Below are positions 50,591 through 59,173 of a stretch of 64,000 bases of DNA, one piece after another; positions within the stretch are counted from its first letter, which is position 1; each line of letters starts with the position of its first letter. The translations under genes were made by a program, and so were the position numbers. The notes beneath the pieces were generated by a model, which saw only the letters and a program-made list of their open reading frames with translations, did not search any database and was not told the DNA's origin. Origin of the DNA: Natronococcus sp. CG52 (lineage in GTDB: Archaea; Halobacteriota; Halobacteria; Halobacteriales; Natrialbaceae); contig NZ_CP099391.1 in the NCBI RefSeq assembly GCF_023913515.1, positions 3,100,001 to 3,164,000 on the forward strand. Direction: 5' to 3'.

Positions 50591-51517
50591 TCAGTCGCGG
50601 GTTGCCGACAGGTGCGCTTCCAGGAACTTCGTCGGAAGCGTGACGGGCCCGATCCGTTCGACCGGGATCGGGAACGGGCACGGCACGTCCAGGGCGCTGG
50701 ATCGTTCAGCGAGCAGTTCACCGTCGCGGAAGAGCTGGACGGCGATCAGGCCGTCGGGTGCCTCGACGGGGAAACACGCCGTCGCGCCCGGCGGCACCGT
50801 CAGCGTCTCGAGGTCGTCAGCGGGGTCCTCGTCATCGCCTTTCTCGGCGGGTTCTTGCTCGTGGCCGTCGTCGGTGGCGCCGTCCGCACCGTCCGCACGG
50901 TTAGCATCGTCCGCGCCGTTCCCCACGATAATCTCGCCGAAGAACGCCTCCTGACAGGCGTCGAACGCGGGGTTCGATACCGTCAGCTCGCCGAGGCCGG
51001 GAACGGTAGGATCCTCCCGGAACGCCTCGGCGGTGCCGACGACGGCGTCGTCGGGTATCTGCTCGAGTTCGCGCACGTCGAAGGTTCTGACGCCGTCGAC
51101 CGCACCGACCGGTTCGATCACGTTTCCGATCTCGCCGCCGGAGAGGAACGTCGCCTCGAGGATCACGTCGACGAACTCGCCGAAGACGCGGACGGTCTGG
51201 CAGTCGACGAACTCGATTTGCTCCTCGGGCGGGATTACGGTCCGCCACTCGAGCGTAACCTCGTGCGTACCGTCGTTAGTCACGCAGAAGACCGCCGTAC
51301 CGTGTTTCTCGTCCGCACAGGCGGGCGTGAGCCGAACGTCCGTCGGCGGGACGCAGGCGTCCTCGTCGCCGCCCTTCGGGCCGTCTGTCGTCGTCTCGTC
51401 GGTTTTTCGATCGTCGCCGGCGGCGCCCGCGACGGTTCCCGATGCACCGCCGATCACCGCGGTCGTAACGGTGACCCTTCGCAGCCACTCTCGTCTAGAA
51501 GGGGTCTCTTGTGTCAT
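50591..51517 (-). CDS. Tat-secreted hypothetical protein
   Basis: 308 residues. The N-terminus SRREWLRRVTVTTAVIGGASG is a Tat-type signal. The mature protein is acidic, with a Thr/Asp/Gly-rich linker and six cysteines spaced in what may be disulphides (DACVPPTDVRLTPACAD, FVDCQTVRVF, FDACQEAFFG, DVPCPFPIPV). Its beta-rich sequence suggests an extracellular immunoglobulin-like fold. Family not recognised. The gap 51518-51787 on its 5' side holds no supported gene. Confidence 0.78.
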   Translation of the reverse strand: MTQETPSRREWLRRVTVTTAVIGGASGTVAGAAGDDRKTDETTTDGPKGGDEDACVPPTDVRLTPACADEKHGTAVFCVTNDGTHEVTLEWRTVIPPEEQIEFVDCQTVRVFGEFVDVILEATFLSGGEIGNVIEPVGAVDGVRTFDVRELEQIPDDAVVGTAEAFREDPTVPGLGELTVSNPAFDACQEAFFGEIIVGNGADDANRADGADGATDDGHEQEPAEKGDDEDPADDLETLTVPPGATACFPVEAPDGLIAVQLFRDGELLAERSSALDVPCPFPIPVERIGPVTLPTKFLEAHLSATRD

Positions 51518-51787
51518 TGGTTGGTCTCCCCGGGAGCGACCCCGAGAACAAGAGTGAGTTGCGACGCATCGACCATTGTTATCGGCAGTCTGCAGGGCGG
51601 TTCACGGCGCCCAACACCGTTCCGGAGCGCAAACCGCTCCGTCTCGTGGCCGTTCAGCCGCTCGAGGGGTCGTCTACCCGTTATGTCCCGCTGGAGCGAC
51701 GACGACGGCCTGTACGCCCCGGTTACACGCCGCTACGACGGTGTACGTCTCCCCATCTCCCGTCAGGGGGGACTTACAGCAGGTGGC

Positions 51788-52561
51788 TCACAACCCGGTC
51801 GGTACCTCGAGATAGGTCGTCTCGAGCCCCCAGCCGTCGACGAGTTCCTGAAGCGCTCGGACGCCGAACGTCTCGGTGGCGTAGTGACCCGCCAGCGCGA
51901 CGTGGATCCCCGCCTCCCTGGCCTCGTGATAGACCTTCTGTTTGCCCTCGCCCGTGACGAGCGCGTCCGCATCCGCGGCGACGGCGTCGTCGAGCCAGTC
52001 GGTTCCGCTGCCGGTGACGATCGCGATCTCCTCGATCTCGTCGGAGCCGAACTCGAGGAGCCGGACCGGCCGATCGTCGGTCTCGAGTTCCGACTCGAGG
52101 ACCCGCTGTAGCTCGTCAGGCGCGTACGGATTTGGCGCCCTCCCGCGCTGGCCGATGTGTTCGGGCCCCAGTTCGCCGAAGGGGGAGCGGTCCTCGAGAC
52201 CGAGGATATCGGCGACGCCGGCGGCGTTGCCGAGGTCCTGGTGGCCGTCCAGGGGCAGGTGCGAGACGTACAGCGCGAGGTCGTCCTCGAGCAGAGGCTC
52301 GAGGCGGTCGTAGGTGCGGCCGGTCACCCGGTCGAAACCGCTCCAGGAGATGCCGTGGTGGACGACGAGCGCGTCCGCGCCGATGTCGACCGCGCGCTCG
52401 AAGGTCTCGGCGACGCCGTCGACGGCGAACGCGACGTGGTCGACGGTTCCGTCGCCGGGACCCACCTGAAGTCCGTTCGCGCTGGCGTCGATATCGGCGT
52501 AATCGTCCGTCCGTAGCTTCTCGTCGAGTCGGTCGACGAACGTCGAGAGCTCGAGCGTCAT
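51788..52561 (-). CDS. Nif3-like dinuclear metal-centre protein
   Basis: 257 residues of the NGG1p-interacting factor 3 family (GTP cyclohydrolase I type 2/NIF3). Metal-ligand motifs are LVVHHGISW, HLPLDGHQ and AGHYATE near the C-terminus. SANGLQVG near the start is also conserved. The biochemical role of this universal family is unsettled. It starts at the ATG at 52559-52561 and stands alone. Confidence 0.92.
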   Translation of the reverse strand: MTLELSTFVDRLDEKLRTDDYADIDASANGLQVGPGDGTVDHVAFAVDGVAETFERAVDIGADALVVHHGISWSGFDRVTGRTYDRLEPLLEDDLALYVSHLPLDGHQDLGNAAGVADILGLEDRSPFGELGPEHIGQRGRAPNPYAPDELQRVLESELETDDRPVRLLEFGSDEIEEIAIVTGSGTDWLDDAVAADADALVTGEGKQKVYHEAREAGIHVALAGHYATETFGVRALQELVDGWGLETTYLEVPTGL

Positions 52562-52750
52562 GACGGGCAGTTGCGCCGCTGGTGGCTTGTATCCTTGCGA
52601 TCGAATCCCGTTCGACGCCGCTCCCGACGCAACGGGAAAGAGCCGAGCTCTCGTCGACGGAACCTCGCGTCGAGTGCGCCGTCGACGACGCTCAGGCGGG
52701 CTCGAGTTCTACGATCGAATCGAAAACCACCGACGGTCGTGACGCCGCGC

Positions 52751-55210
52751 TCACATCAGGTAGAACAGCGGGAAGAGGATGACCCACACGATGTCGACGA
52801 AGTGCCAGTAGAGGCCGAAGAACTCCACCGGCCGGTTGTCCTCGAGGTAGGCGTCGATCGACCAGATCCGGTAGAGCATGAAGCTAGCGATCAGCAGCCC
52901 GAGAATCACGTGAAGCGCGTGCAGGCCCGTGGTTACGAAGTAGACCGAGTACTGCAGTTCGGTGAACCAGTAGATACCGTGTGCGAATTCGAAGCTCCAC
53001 TCCCAGGACTTCACCCCCAAAAACGTCAGCCCGAGCAGCAGGGTCGCGCCGAGCGTCGCGAGCACTCCTCGCTTGTTCTGGCGTTCGGCCATCACGAGCG
53101 CGAGGATGACCGTGAAACTCGAGGTCAGCAGAATGTACGTGTTGACGAGACCGGCCAGCGTCGACGGCGGAACGGGCTCCCAGGCGTTCCAGCCGGTGTG
53201 GATGCGCAGGAAAATGTACCCTCCGATGACGGCGCCGAAGACGATGACGTCGGAGGCGAGGAAGAACCAGACGCCGAGCTTCGTCCGCCCGACGCCCTCG
53301 AACGGCCAGCGCTCGGCGATGGCCATCTCGGGGGCGTAGAACCGCTCCCGTCCGTACTCGAAGAGGGTGTACGCGAGGATCGCCACGCCGAGCAAGACGA
53401 GGATCGGGTACACGATGTTCGGCTCGGCGGCGGTCCCGACGAGCCCCTCGGACGCGGCGCCGGTTCCCTCGGCGAAGTCGACGACGTACGGCGTTAGCCC
53501 CGAGAGACCGAGGAAGAACGTGAACATTCCGAACCCGATCCCGAGCGGCCAGATGCTCGCGTGGTCGGCGTGTTGTTCCTCACTCCTCGCCTCGTGTACC
53601 GTCGCACCCCCATCGGCGGCCGCCGAGTCGTCGACGAACTCGAGTTGACCGCTGGCGTAGCTGGGACGACCGTCCCAGTTTTCGAGCGGCGGGGGCGAGG
53701 GAACCGCCCACTCCGCCGTGCGCGAGAACTCCCACGGATTGTCCGGGGCGCGGGGTCCTGCAATCCAGCTGTGAGCGAGCGTCACGAATACGAGCAGCCA
53801 CGACACGGCGAGAACGAACGCCCCGACGGTCGCGATCTGGTGGTAGATCTCCAGTCCCTCGCCGAAGTGGAAGACGCGCCGCGGCGTCTCCCAGGCGAGG
53901 AACATCGGGAAGTACAGCAGGTTGAAGCCGATGAAGTAGACCGCGAAGCTGAGTTTGCCCAGCGTCTCGGAGTACATCTTGCCGGTGATCTTCGGCCACC
54001 AGTAGTAGAGGCCGGCGACCAGGGCGGTGACTCCGGAGACCATCACGTAGTGGAAGTGGGCGACGACCCAGTAGGTCCCCCGGAACTCGTAGTCGAGCAC
54101 GACGGCGCCGAGGAACACCCCGGTGATGCCCCCCAGGATGAACAGCACGAGTGCGCCGAGGCTGAACAGGAACGGCGTCGTGAACCGGACGCGTCCCTTG
54201 ACCATCGTGTAGATCAGCGCGAAGACCATCAGGTCGAACGGTAACGAAATCCCGATGGTCGTCGCCATCATCAGCGTCTTGATCTCGAGGTTGATGGTCG
54301 TCAGGAACATGTGGTGCATCCAGACCAAAAAGGACTGGACGGCCACCAGCACCATCGCGATGATGACCCACTTCCGACCGACGAGTCGACGCCCCGTAAA
54401 CGTCTGGAACGTCTCGAATATGATCCCCAGCGCGGGGAAGAAGACGATGTACACCTCCGGGTGACCGAAGAACCAGAACAGGTGCGCCCACATCAGACTC
54501 GAGCCCTGATCCGTCGCGAAGTACTGCGTGAGGAGGAGGCGATCGCTTGACAACAGGAGGAGCGCGGCCAGCAGCGCGGCGAACGCCAACAGCATCATCC
54601 AGACCGTCAGCAGCCACGACCAGGTGAAAAGCGGCATGTTCCACAGGCCGAGCCCCTCCGCTCGCGAGTAGTGGATCGTCGTGAGAAAGTTCACCGACCC
54701 CAGCGTGATCGAGAACACGAACAGCATCAGCGCGAGGATCGTCCCGTTGCCGCCCGTAGTCGCCTCCATCGCCGGATGATACATCGGCACGTTCAGCGGC
54801 GCGTACATGTACCACCCGCCGGCGAACGCGTGTCCCTGAAAGTACGAAATCGCGAGCAGGACGCCCGAGAATAGGTAAAACCAGTAACTCAGGGCGTTCA
54901 GCCGGGGGAACGCAAGGTCCTTCGCCCCGATCTGGAGGGGGACGAAGTAGTTCGCGAGTCCAGCCGCGAACGGCGAGAGAAACCAGAACACCATCAGCAG
55001 TCCGTGCGTCGTCACCGCCTGATTGTACTCGGTGTTGGTGAGCAGCCCCGTGCCGCCGGCCTCCCACAGTTGGAGGCGGAACAGGAGCGACATGACGCCG
55101 GCCAGAACGAGAAAGAACAGCGCGGTCACGAGGTACAGGATGCCGACGTCTTTGTGATTGGTCGTCACCAGCCAGCGCTTGACCGCCGTTCGCGGCGGAA
55201 GATCACTCAC
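52751..55210 (-). CDS. Haem-copper cytochrome oxidase, fused subunits I and III
   Basis: 819-residue membrane protein. Residues 1-510 are subunit I of an aa3-type oxidase: haem ligand His in TTHGLLMVF, Glu in WFFGHPEVY (His250, with the Tyr cross-link partner and the D-channel Glu), CuB His in WMHHMF, and AHFHYVM with both haem ligands. A hydrophilic linker (about 515-570) leads to subunit III (residues 570-819, about seven helices, with GLHALHVILGL and YWHFVDIVWVILFPLFYL). The GTG at 55208-55210 is the start. No coxB (subunit II, CuA) lies next to it, so that subunit must be elsewhere. Confidence 0.96.
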   Translation of the reverse strand: MSDLPPRTAVKRWLVTTNHKDVGILYLVTALFFLVLAGVMSLLFRLQLWEAGGTGLLTNTEYNQAVTTHGLLMVFWFLSPFAAGLANYFVPLQIGAKDLAFPRLNALSYWFYLFSGVLLAISYFQGHAFAGGWYMYAPLNVPMYHPAMEATTGGNGTILALMLFVFSITLGSVNFLTTIHYSRAEGLGLWNMPLFTWSWLLTVWMMLLAFAALLAALLLLSSDRLLLTQYFATDQGSSLMWAHLFWFFGHPEVYIVFFPALGIIFETFQTFTGRRLVGRKWVIIAMVLVAVQSFLVWMHHMFLTTINLEIKTLMMATTIGISLPFDLMVFALIYTMVKGRVRFTTPFLFSLGALVLFILGGITGVFLGAVVLDYEFRGTYWVVAHFHYVMVSGVTALVAGLYYWWPKITGKMYSETLGKLSFAVYFIGFNLLYFPMFLAWETPRRVFHFGEGLEIYHQIATVGAFVLAVSWLLVFVTLAHSWIAGPRAPDNPWEFSRTAEWAVPSPPPLENWDGRPSYASGQLEFVDDSAAADGGATVHEARSEEQHADHASIWPLGIGFGMFTFFLGLSGLTPYVVDFAEGTGAASEGLVGTAAEPNIVYPILVLLGVAILAYTLFEYGRERFYAPEMAIAERWPFEGVGRTKLGVWFFLASDVIVFGAVIGGYIFLRIHTGWNAWEPVPPSTLAGLVNTYILLTSSFTVILALVMAERQNKRGVLATLGATLLLGLTFLGVKSWEWSFEFAHGIYWFTELQYSVYFVTTGLHALHVILGLLIASFMLYRIWSIDAYLEDNRPVEFFGLYWHFVDIVWVILFPLFYLM

Positions 55211-55534
55211 CGACGTTCACCTCACGGATCGCGTCGTTTGCTGCGCCGGCCGTCCCGCCGGTCGGCGCTCGAGCGCTGCCCCTCGATACGCCGGTCCGTG
55301 ATGCCGCGCTGATCGAGGACTGTGAAACGAAGACCATCAACAAGGAAACGCTCTCGACTGTCGGGGATATGAAGCTATCCAGTTGCGTTTGCAAGCCGGA
55401 CGCTCCGAGAGCGCCGTCGTCCGCTCTCTCGGGGTTTCAGCACGCTCTCGAGTATCGTCGATTCGCGGTTATCGTAGCTGCTGACGGCCGATACGCACCC
55501 GTTGCTCGATGGCTGCGAGACGGGAGCGCTCGTT
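55211..55534. other. Gap upstream of the oxidase gene
   Basis: 324 bp between the oxidase start and the 3' end of the methyltransferase gene. A 63-codon minus-strand frame (55203-55394) overlaps the oxidase start, but its Ser/Ala/Thr/Gly product has no sign of being real. No TATA box stands out. Confidence 0.4.
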
Positions 55535-56242
55535 TCAGTCGATACCAGAGGGCGAGGGCGATCGAAACGCCCTGATCGTGTGATACTCGAGCGCCGTCGC
55601 GTCGCGCTCGAGTTCGACCCAGCCGCGCTCGGTGAAGATGCGCCGCCAGTCGCGGACGTACAGCGGGATGCCGTCGACGGTCCGCGTTTCGCACGCGGTC
55701 GATTCCGACTCGTCCGTGCTGTTTTCGGTGGTCGGTGGACGGTCGTCCGCGCGCTCTTTCGCTGACGAGTTCGAATCGGTCGCTCGCCTGGCGTCGGTTT
55801 CCGCCGTAATGAGAAGCGTCTCCGCCAGGCGAGTCAGTTCGTCGAACACCCACTCCGCCTCGGGATGAAGGTGCTGCAGCGTCTCGACGGAGTAGACGAC
55901 GTCGAACGCATCGTCCCCGGCGTCGCGGACGACGTCCTCGATAGCTGAACGGTAGAACGTGCCAGCGTCGGCGAGATCGGGATAGGCGTCGGCCATCACG
56001 TCGAAGGCCGCGTCGTTGATGTCGACGCCGTACAGGTTCTCGTACCCGTGCTCGCGGAGGTGTGCGAGGTGGCGGCCCGAACTGCAGCCGAGTTCCAGCA
56101 CGTCGGCGTCGTAGCTCACGACGCGATCCAGCGTTCGCCGGATCCGGTCGCTCGTCTCGTTCGGACCGTAGTAGGCGTAGTACGCCGGCGAGTACGCGCC
56201 CGTCCGCGTCGCCCACCGGTCGTGTACTTCGTTTCCGTCCAT
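55535..56242 (-). CDS. Class I SAM-dependent methyltransferase
   Basis: 235 residues. Motif I is VLELGCSSGRHLAHLREHG, then NLYGVDINDAAFDVM, and DVVYSVETLQHLHPEAEWVF as motif IV. The N-terminal VHDRWATRTGAYSPAYYAYYG is Tyr-rich. Near the C-terminus a Thr/Ser/Glu linker separates a last strand pair (IPLYVRDWRRIFTERGW). Substrate unknown. Confidence 0.85.
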   Translation of the reverse strand: MDGNEVHDRWATRTGAYSPAYYAYYGPNETSDRIRRTLDRVVSYDADVLELGCSSGRHLAHLREHGYENLYGVDINDAAFDVMADAYPDLADAGTFYRSAIEDVVRDAGDDAFDVVYSVETLQHLHPEAEWVFDELTRLAETLLITAETDARRATDSNSSAKERADDRPPTTENSTDESESTACETRTVDGIPLYVRDWRRIFTERGWVELERDATALEYHTIRAFRSPSPSGID

Positions 56243-56311
56243 GGTCGTCGGAATCCACCGGTCCGCACCGCTGCTCGGAGGACCGATCGGGACGTCGGAG
56301 CCTGCCTCGCA

Positions 56312-56506
56312 CTACAGTCGCGTCAGGTTCTTCGCCCGGGGCCCCTTGTCCGCCTGCTCGATCTCGAACTCTACTTCCTGGCCCTCCTCGAGGTCGTCAC
56401 CGCCAACGTCCTCCATGTGGAAGAAGACGTCGTCGTCGGTCTCTTCGGTCTCGATGAAGCCGTATCCGCCCGTGTCGTTGAAGAACGCAACCGTTCCGGT
56501 TGGCAT
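56312..56506 (-). CDS. cspA: Cold-shock protein (CspA family)
   Basis: 64-residue OB-fold RNA chaperone. TGTVAFFNDTGGYGFIETEE contains the RNP1 motif (GGYGFIE) and DVFFHMEDV the RNP2 motif (VFFH). GPRAKNLTRL ends it as in other haloarchaeal Csp proteins. The ATG at 56504-56506 gives MPTGTVAFF; an ATG three codons earlier is less conserved. Confidence 0.95.
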   Translation of the reverse strand: MPTGTVAFFNDTGGYGFIETEETDDDVFFHMEDVGGDDLEEGQEVEFEIEQADKGPRAKNLTRL

Positions 56507-56656
56507 CACCGACACTCCGTCGGCCGACCGTATATATCCGAGGCCGGAGAGTGCTACGGAGTGACGTCTCCCACGAACGGAGTAGACCGACGGAAGCCCG
56601 TTCGTGGCGCTACCGGCGAAGCGTATCCGGATCCGGAGACGGAACTCGAGCGGTCG

Positions 56657-56986
56657 CTACTCGAGTAGCCGTTCGAGCCGTCGAGGGCTGTCGAATTCTC
56701 GCTTCAGGACGACGATCCTCTCCGCGGGGGCATACGTTATCACGCCGTGATCGGCGAGTCGCGGAAGGTGGTTGTGAACCAGCGAAATATCGATTCGGCG
56801 GACCACCGTTCGATCAACGTCGTCGATGGAAGCGTCTCGATTCCGCGTCGCGATATCGCGGACCAGTTCGTCGACGGTGGTCGGTTCGCCCGGCTCGAGC
56901 CGCGAGAGCAGATCTCTTCGGTCGGGATCCGAGAGAAGCCGATACGCCGTCACCGAACTCAGTGAAGGTACTTTCGCATCGGTCAT
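56657..56986 (-). CDS. DUF7344-type winged-helix regulator
   Basis: 109 residues. The haloarchaeal winged-helix pattern AYRLLSDPDRRDLLSRLE, VVRRIDISLVHNHLPRLADHGVITYAP is present, with the same H(N/S)HLP(R/K)L block as the regulator at 33585-34013. It probably binds DNA; targets are unknown. The ATG at 56984-56986 begins MTDAKVPSLSS; the longer frame adds ten unlikely residues. It starts the gap of about 140 bp before the agmatinase gene. Confidence 0.85.
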   Translation of the reverse strand: MTDAKVPSLSSVTAYRLLSDPDRRDLLSRLEPGEPTTVDELVRDIATRNRDASIDDVDRTVVRRIDISLVHNHLPRLADHGVITYAPAERIVVLKREFDSPRRLERLLE

Positions 56987-57123
56987 ACGGTCGAACCAGA
57001 GTGCCGGGCGGTTCAACCGTGACGCCTAACGAGTATGGTGATCCCCGGTTCCGTCGGTACAGCCGACCGCGCTTCCAAACCGGAAGACCGTCGATATCCG
57101 CAGTAGCGAGCCGATAGTGGCCG

Positions 57124-57981
57124 TTACGTCTGTGCTTCGCCGTGGCTGTAGACGAACTCTCGCACCAGTTTCCCCGCGAGTGCCGCGGCCTGGCCGTCGT
57201 CTCGGTCGTTGACCTCGACGACGTCGAATCCCGTGACGGCGGGCGCGAGCGCGCGGACAGCGTCGCGCATCTCGCGGGGCTCGAGTCCGAACGGTTCTTT
57301 GGTCCCCGTTCCCGGCGCGTAGGCGGGGTCGGCGGCGTCGATGTCGACGCTGCAGTAGACGTCCCGCTCCGCGAGCGCTGCGTCGGGCTCCCAGTCGGCG
57401 ACGTCCTCGGGTGGAACGACGGTCACGTCGTCCGCGGCGGCCCGCTCCCACTCCTCCTCGCTTCCGGTCCGCGCGCCGAGGATGACGACCTCCTCGACGG
57501 ACTCGACCTCCTCGAGGATACGCCGCGTCACGCAGGCGTGGGACAGCGAGTTGCCGTCGTACTCGCCGCGAAGGTCGAGGTGGGCGTCGAGCGCGACGAC
57601 GACTTCGGGTTCGACGGCGCGTGCGCCCGCGAGCGAGACGGTGTGCTCGCCGCCCAGCATCAGCGGGACGGCGTCGTCCCAGACGACGTCGCGGAGGGTC
57701 CCCTCGAGCCACTCGAGGTACTCGTCGACGTCGTCCCAGGACCGGACGTCGCCGTGGTCGGCGACGCCGAGCGCTGAAAAGTGCTGGTCCGTTCGCCGGT
57801 CGTAGTCGTCGAACGTCTCGGCAAAATGACGGATGCGCCGGGGGCCGAAACGGGTCCCCGGCTGAAAGGTCGTCGATGCGTCCAGGGGCGCACCGACGAC
57901 CACGAAGTTCGCGCCTCCACGGTCGGGCGTTCGCCCTCGCGTGTCGGTCTCCTCGCGTTCGTCGGTCGCCCCGGGAAACAT
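57124..57981 (-). CDS. speB: Agmatinase/arginase-family ureohydrolase
   Basis: 285 residues. Manganese-site motifs are intact: GGEHTVSL, DAHLDLRGEYDG, SVDIDAADPAYAPG and the HACVTRR-type loop. Its ATG overlaps the aIF-5A stop (TAATG), so the two genes are coupled. In Haloferax, the same pairing next to aIF5A has been tied to hypusine-type modification, where agmatine may feed the aminobutyl donor. That role is inferred from family and position. Confidence 0.93.
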   Translation of the reverse strand: MFPGATDEREETDTRGRTPDRGGANFVVVGAPLDASTTFQPGTRFGPRRIRHFAETFDDYDRRTDQHFSALGVADHGDVRSWDDVDEYLEWLEGTLRDVVWDDAVPLMLGGEHTVSLAGARAVEPEVVVALDAHLDLRGEYDGNSLSHACVTRRILEEVESVEEVVILGARTGSEEEWERAAADDVTVVPPEDVADWEPDAALAERDVYCSVDIDAADPAYAPGTGTKEPFGLEPREMRDAVRALAPAVTGFDVVEVNDRDDGQAAALAGKLVREFVYSHGEAQT

Positions 57982-58355
57982 TAGACGATCTTTCGCTGGT
58001 CTTCCATCTCGAGGAACTCGATGTTCTCGTCGGGCGAGACGTCCTGATCCTCGGGAACGCGCATCGTAATCGTCTCGTACGTTTCGAGGTCCATGACCTG
58101 CATGTCGTTTCCGTCGACGGAGACGATCTGTCCCTGCTTGCGCTCGATGATCGGGACCCAGATCTTCGCGTCGACCGGCTGCGAGAGCGACCGCTTCTTG
58201 TCGTCGAAGACGCCGCGGGCCTCGATCCGTGCCTTGGCGCTGCCGTGTTTGCCCGGCTTCGCCGTCGAGTAGGAGTCGATCTCGCACGCCGTTTCTTCGA
58301 TGAGTACGTAGCTTCCTTCCTGGAGGTCACGAACTTCTTGCTGCTGTTTCGCCAT
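57981..58355 (-). CDS. eif5A: Translation initiation factor aIF-5A
   Basis: 124-residue SH3-OB protein that binds the ribosome and eases peptide-bond formation. The modification loop [12 protein letters not shown] places the hypusine (deoxyhypusine) lysine at about Lys36 (GKHG). The OB part follows ([20 protein letters not shown]). The ATG is at 58353-58355. Its partner enzyme dys is 7.5 kb upstream in window coordinates, and the agmatinase gene follows directly. Confidence 0.97.
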   Translation of the reverse strand: MAKQQQEVRDLQEGSYVLIEETACEIDSYSTAKPGKHGSAKARIEARGVFDDKKRSLSQPVDAKIWVPIIERKQGQIVSVDGNDMQVMDLETYETITMRVPEDQDVSPDENIEFLEMEDQRKIV

Positions 58356-58510
58356 GTCCCGGGGTAATCAACCGATCGCCATAAACCGTTTGGAATGGAC
58401 GCTCTTCCGGGTGTAGTCCGCTACCACCCCCCGATCGTCGCGTGGCGAGACGGACGACTCCCGCGGACCTGTAGAAACTTCCTCGGTGGTCGGGGACGAA
58501 CGGGTCGGTG

Positions 58511-59110
58511 ATGCGAACCGGTCTCCTCGTCGCGCTGCTCGTCGTCGCCCTCGCCGGTACCGCGTTTCTCGTCCGCTACGAGCTGTCGTCACCGAATCGA
58601 GGCCCCCTGATGGACGAGATCGACGGGCGACTCGCCGAGACGCTACCGCCGGGAAGGGGGTCACACCTCGAGCAGGCCCCGACGGTCCGCCGACTCGCGG
58701 TTTCCGCGGAACGCGACGGTGAATCCGTCTACATCCCGGTCATCCGAATCGAGTTCGGGACGACCGACGCGCCGGGAACGCGGATCGTCTTCGAGTACGT
58801 CGCGGACGTCCTCGAGGCGATCCACCCCGTCTTCGAGGCGCGTGACGAACGCGTCGCACACTACGACGTGGAGTTTCGCTTCGGCCCCGACGGCCTGCTC
58901 GTCGACGGCGAGTGTCGCCGCGTCTCGGTGCCGATCGAGTTTGCCGACGAGTTGCTCGAGAACGACAGCTACCGGGCGTTCGACCTCTGGCGAGATGTCG
59001 AGCGCGGCGACGGCGACGAGACGGTCACGACGTTGTGGGGCGCGTGTCGGTCCGGATCGCGGTTCGGCGCCACTCGACAGGTAGACGCCGATTCTCCGCG
59101 CTCCGAGTAA
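58511..59110 (+). CDS. Membrane-anchored hypothetical protein
   Basis: 199 residues. The N-terminus MRTGLLVALLVVALAGTAFLV is a single hydrophobic helix, and the rest is a soluble domain presumably outside the membrane, with beta-strand-rich segments (VYIPVIRIEFGTT, HYDVEFRFGPDGLLVDGEC). One Cys is present in each of GECRRVS and GACRSG. Family not recognised. The start is the ATG at 58511, one codon after a GTG. Confidence 0.78.
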   Translation: MRTGLLVALLVVALAGTAFLVRYELSSPNRGPLMDEIDGRLAETLPPGRGSHLEQAPTVRRLAVSAERDGESVYIPVIRIEFGTTDAPGTRIVFEYVADVLEAIHPVFEARDERVAHYDVEFRFGPDGLLVDGECRRVSVPIEFADELLENDSYRAFDLWRDVERGDGDETVTTLWGACRSGSRFGATRQVDADSPRSE

Positions 59111-59127
59111 TATCGGAACGAGCGAGG

Positions 59128-59145
59128 TAACAGAAAAGCTATTAC
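59128..59145 (+). promoter_or_regulatory. BRE/TATA promoter of the first beta-propeller lipoprotein gene
   Basis: TAACAGAAAAGCTATTAC reads as a purine-rich BRE (CAGAAAA) followed by a TATA box (CTATTAC). It ends 28 nt before the ATG at 59174, matching a leaderless transcript. The same element, differing at two positions, precedes the second copy of the gene at 60507-60524. Confidence 0.7.
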
Positions 59146-59173
59146 ACGGCAGTTTACACCGTTGATATCACTC

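Noticed and set aside
55203-55394. 63-codon frame overlapping the oxidase start
   Set aside because: The overlap resembles translational coupling, but the product is Ser/Ala/Thr/Gly-rich without CuA motifs, so it is not CoxB and probably not a gene.
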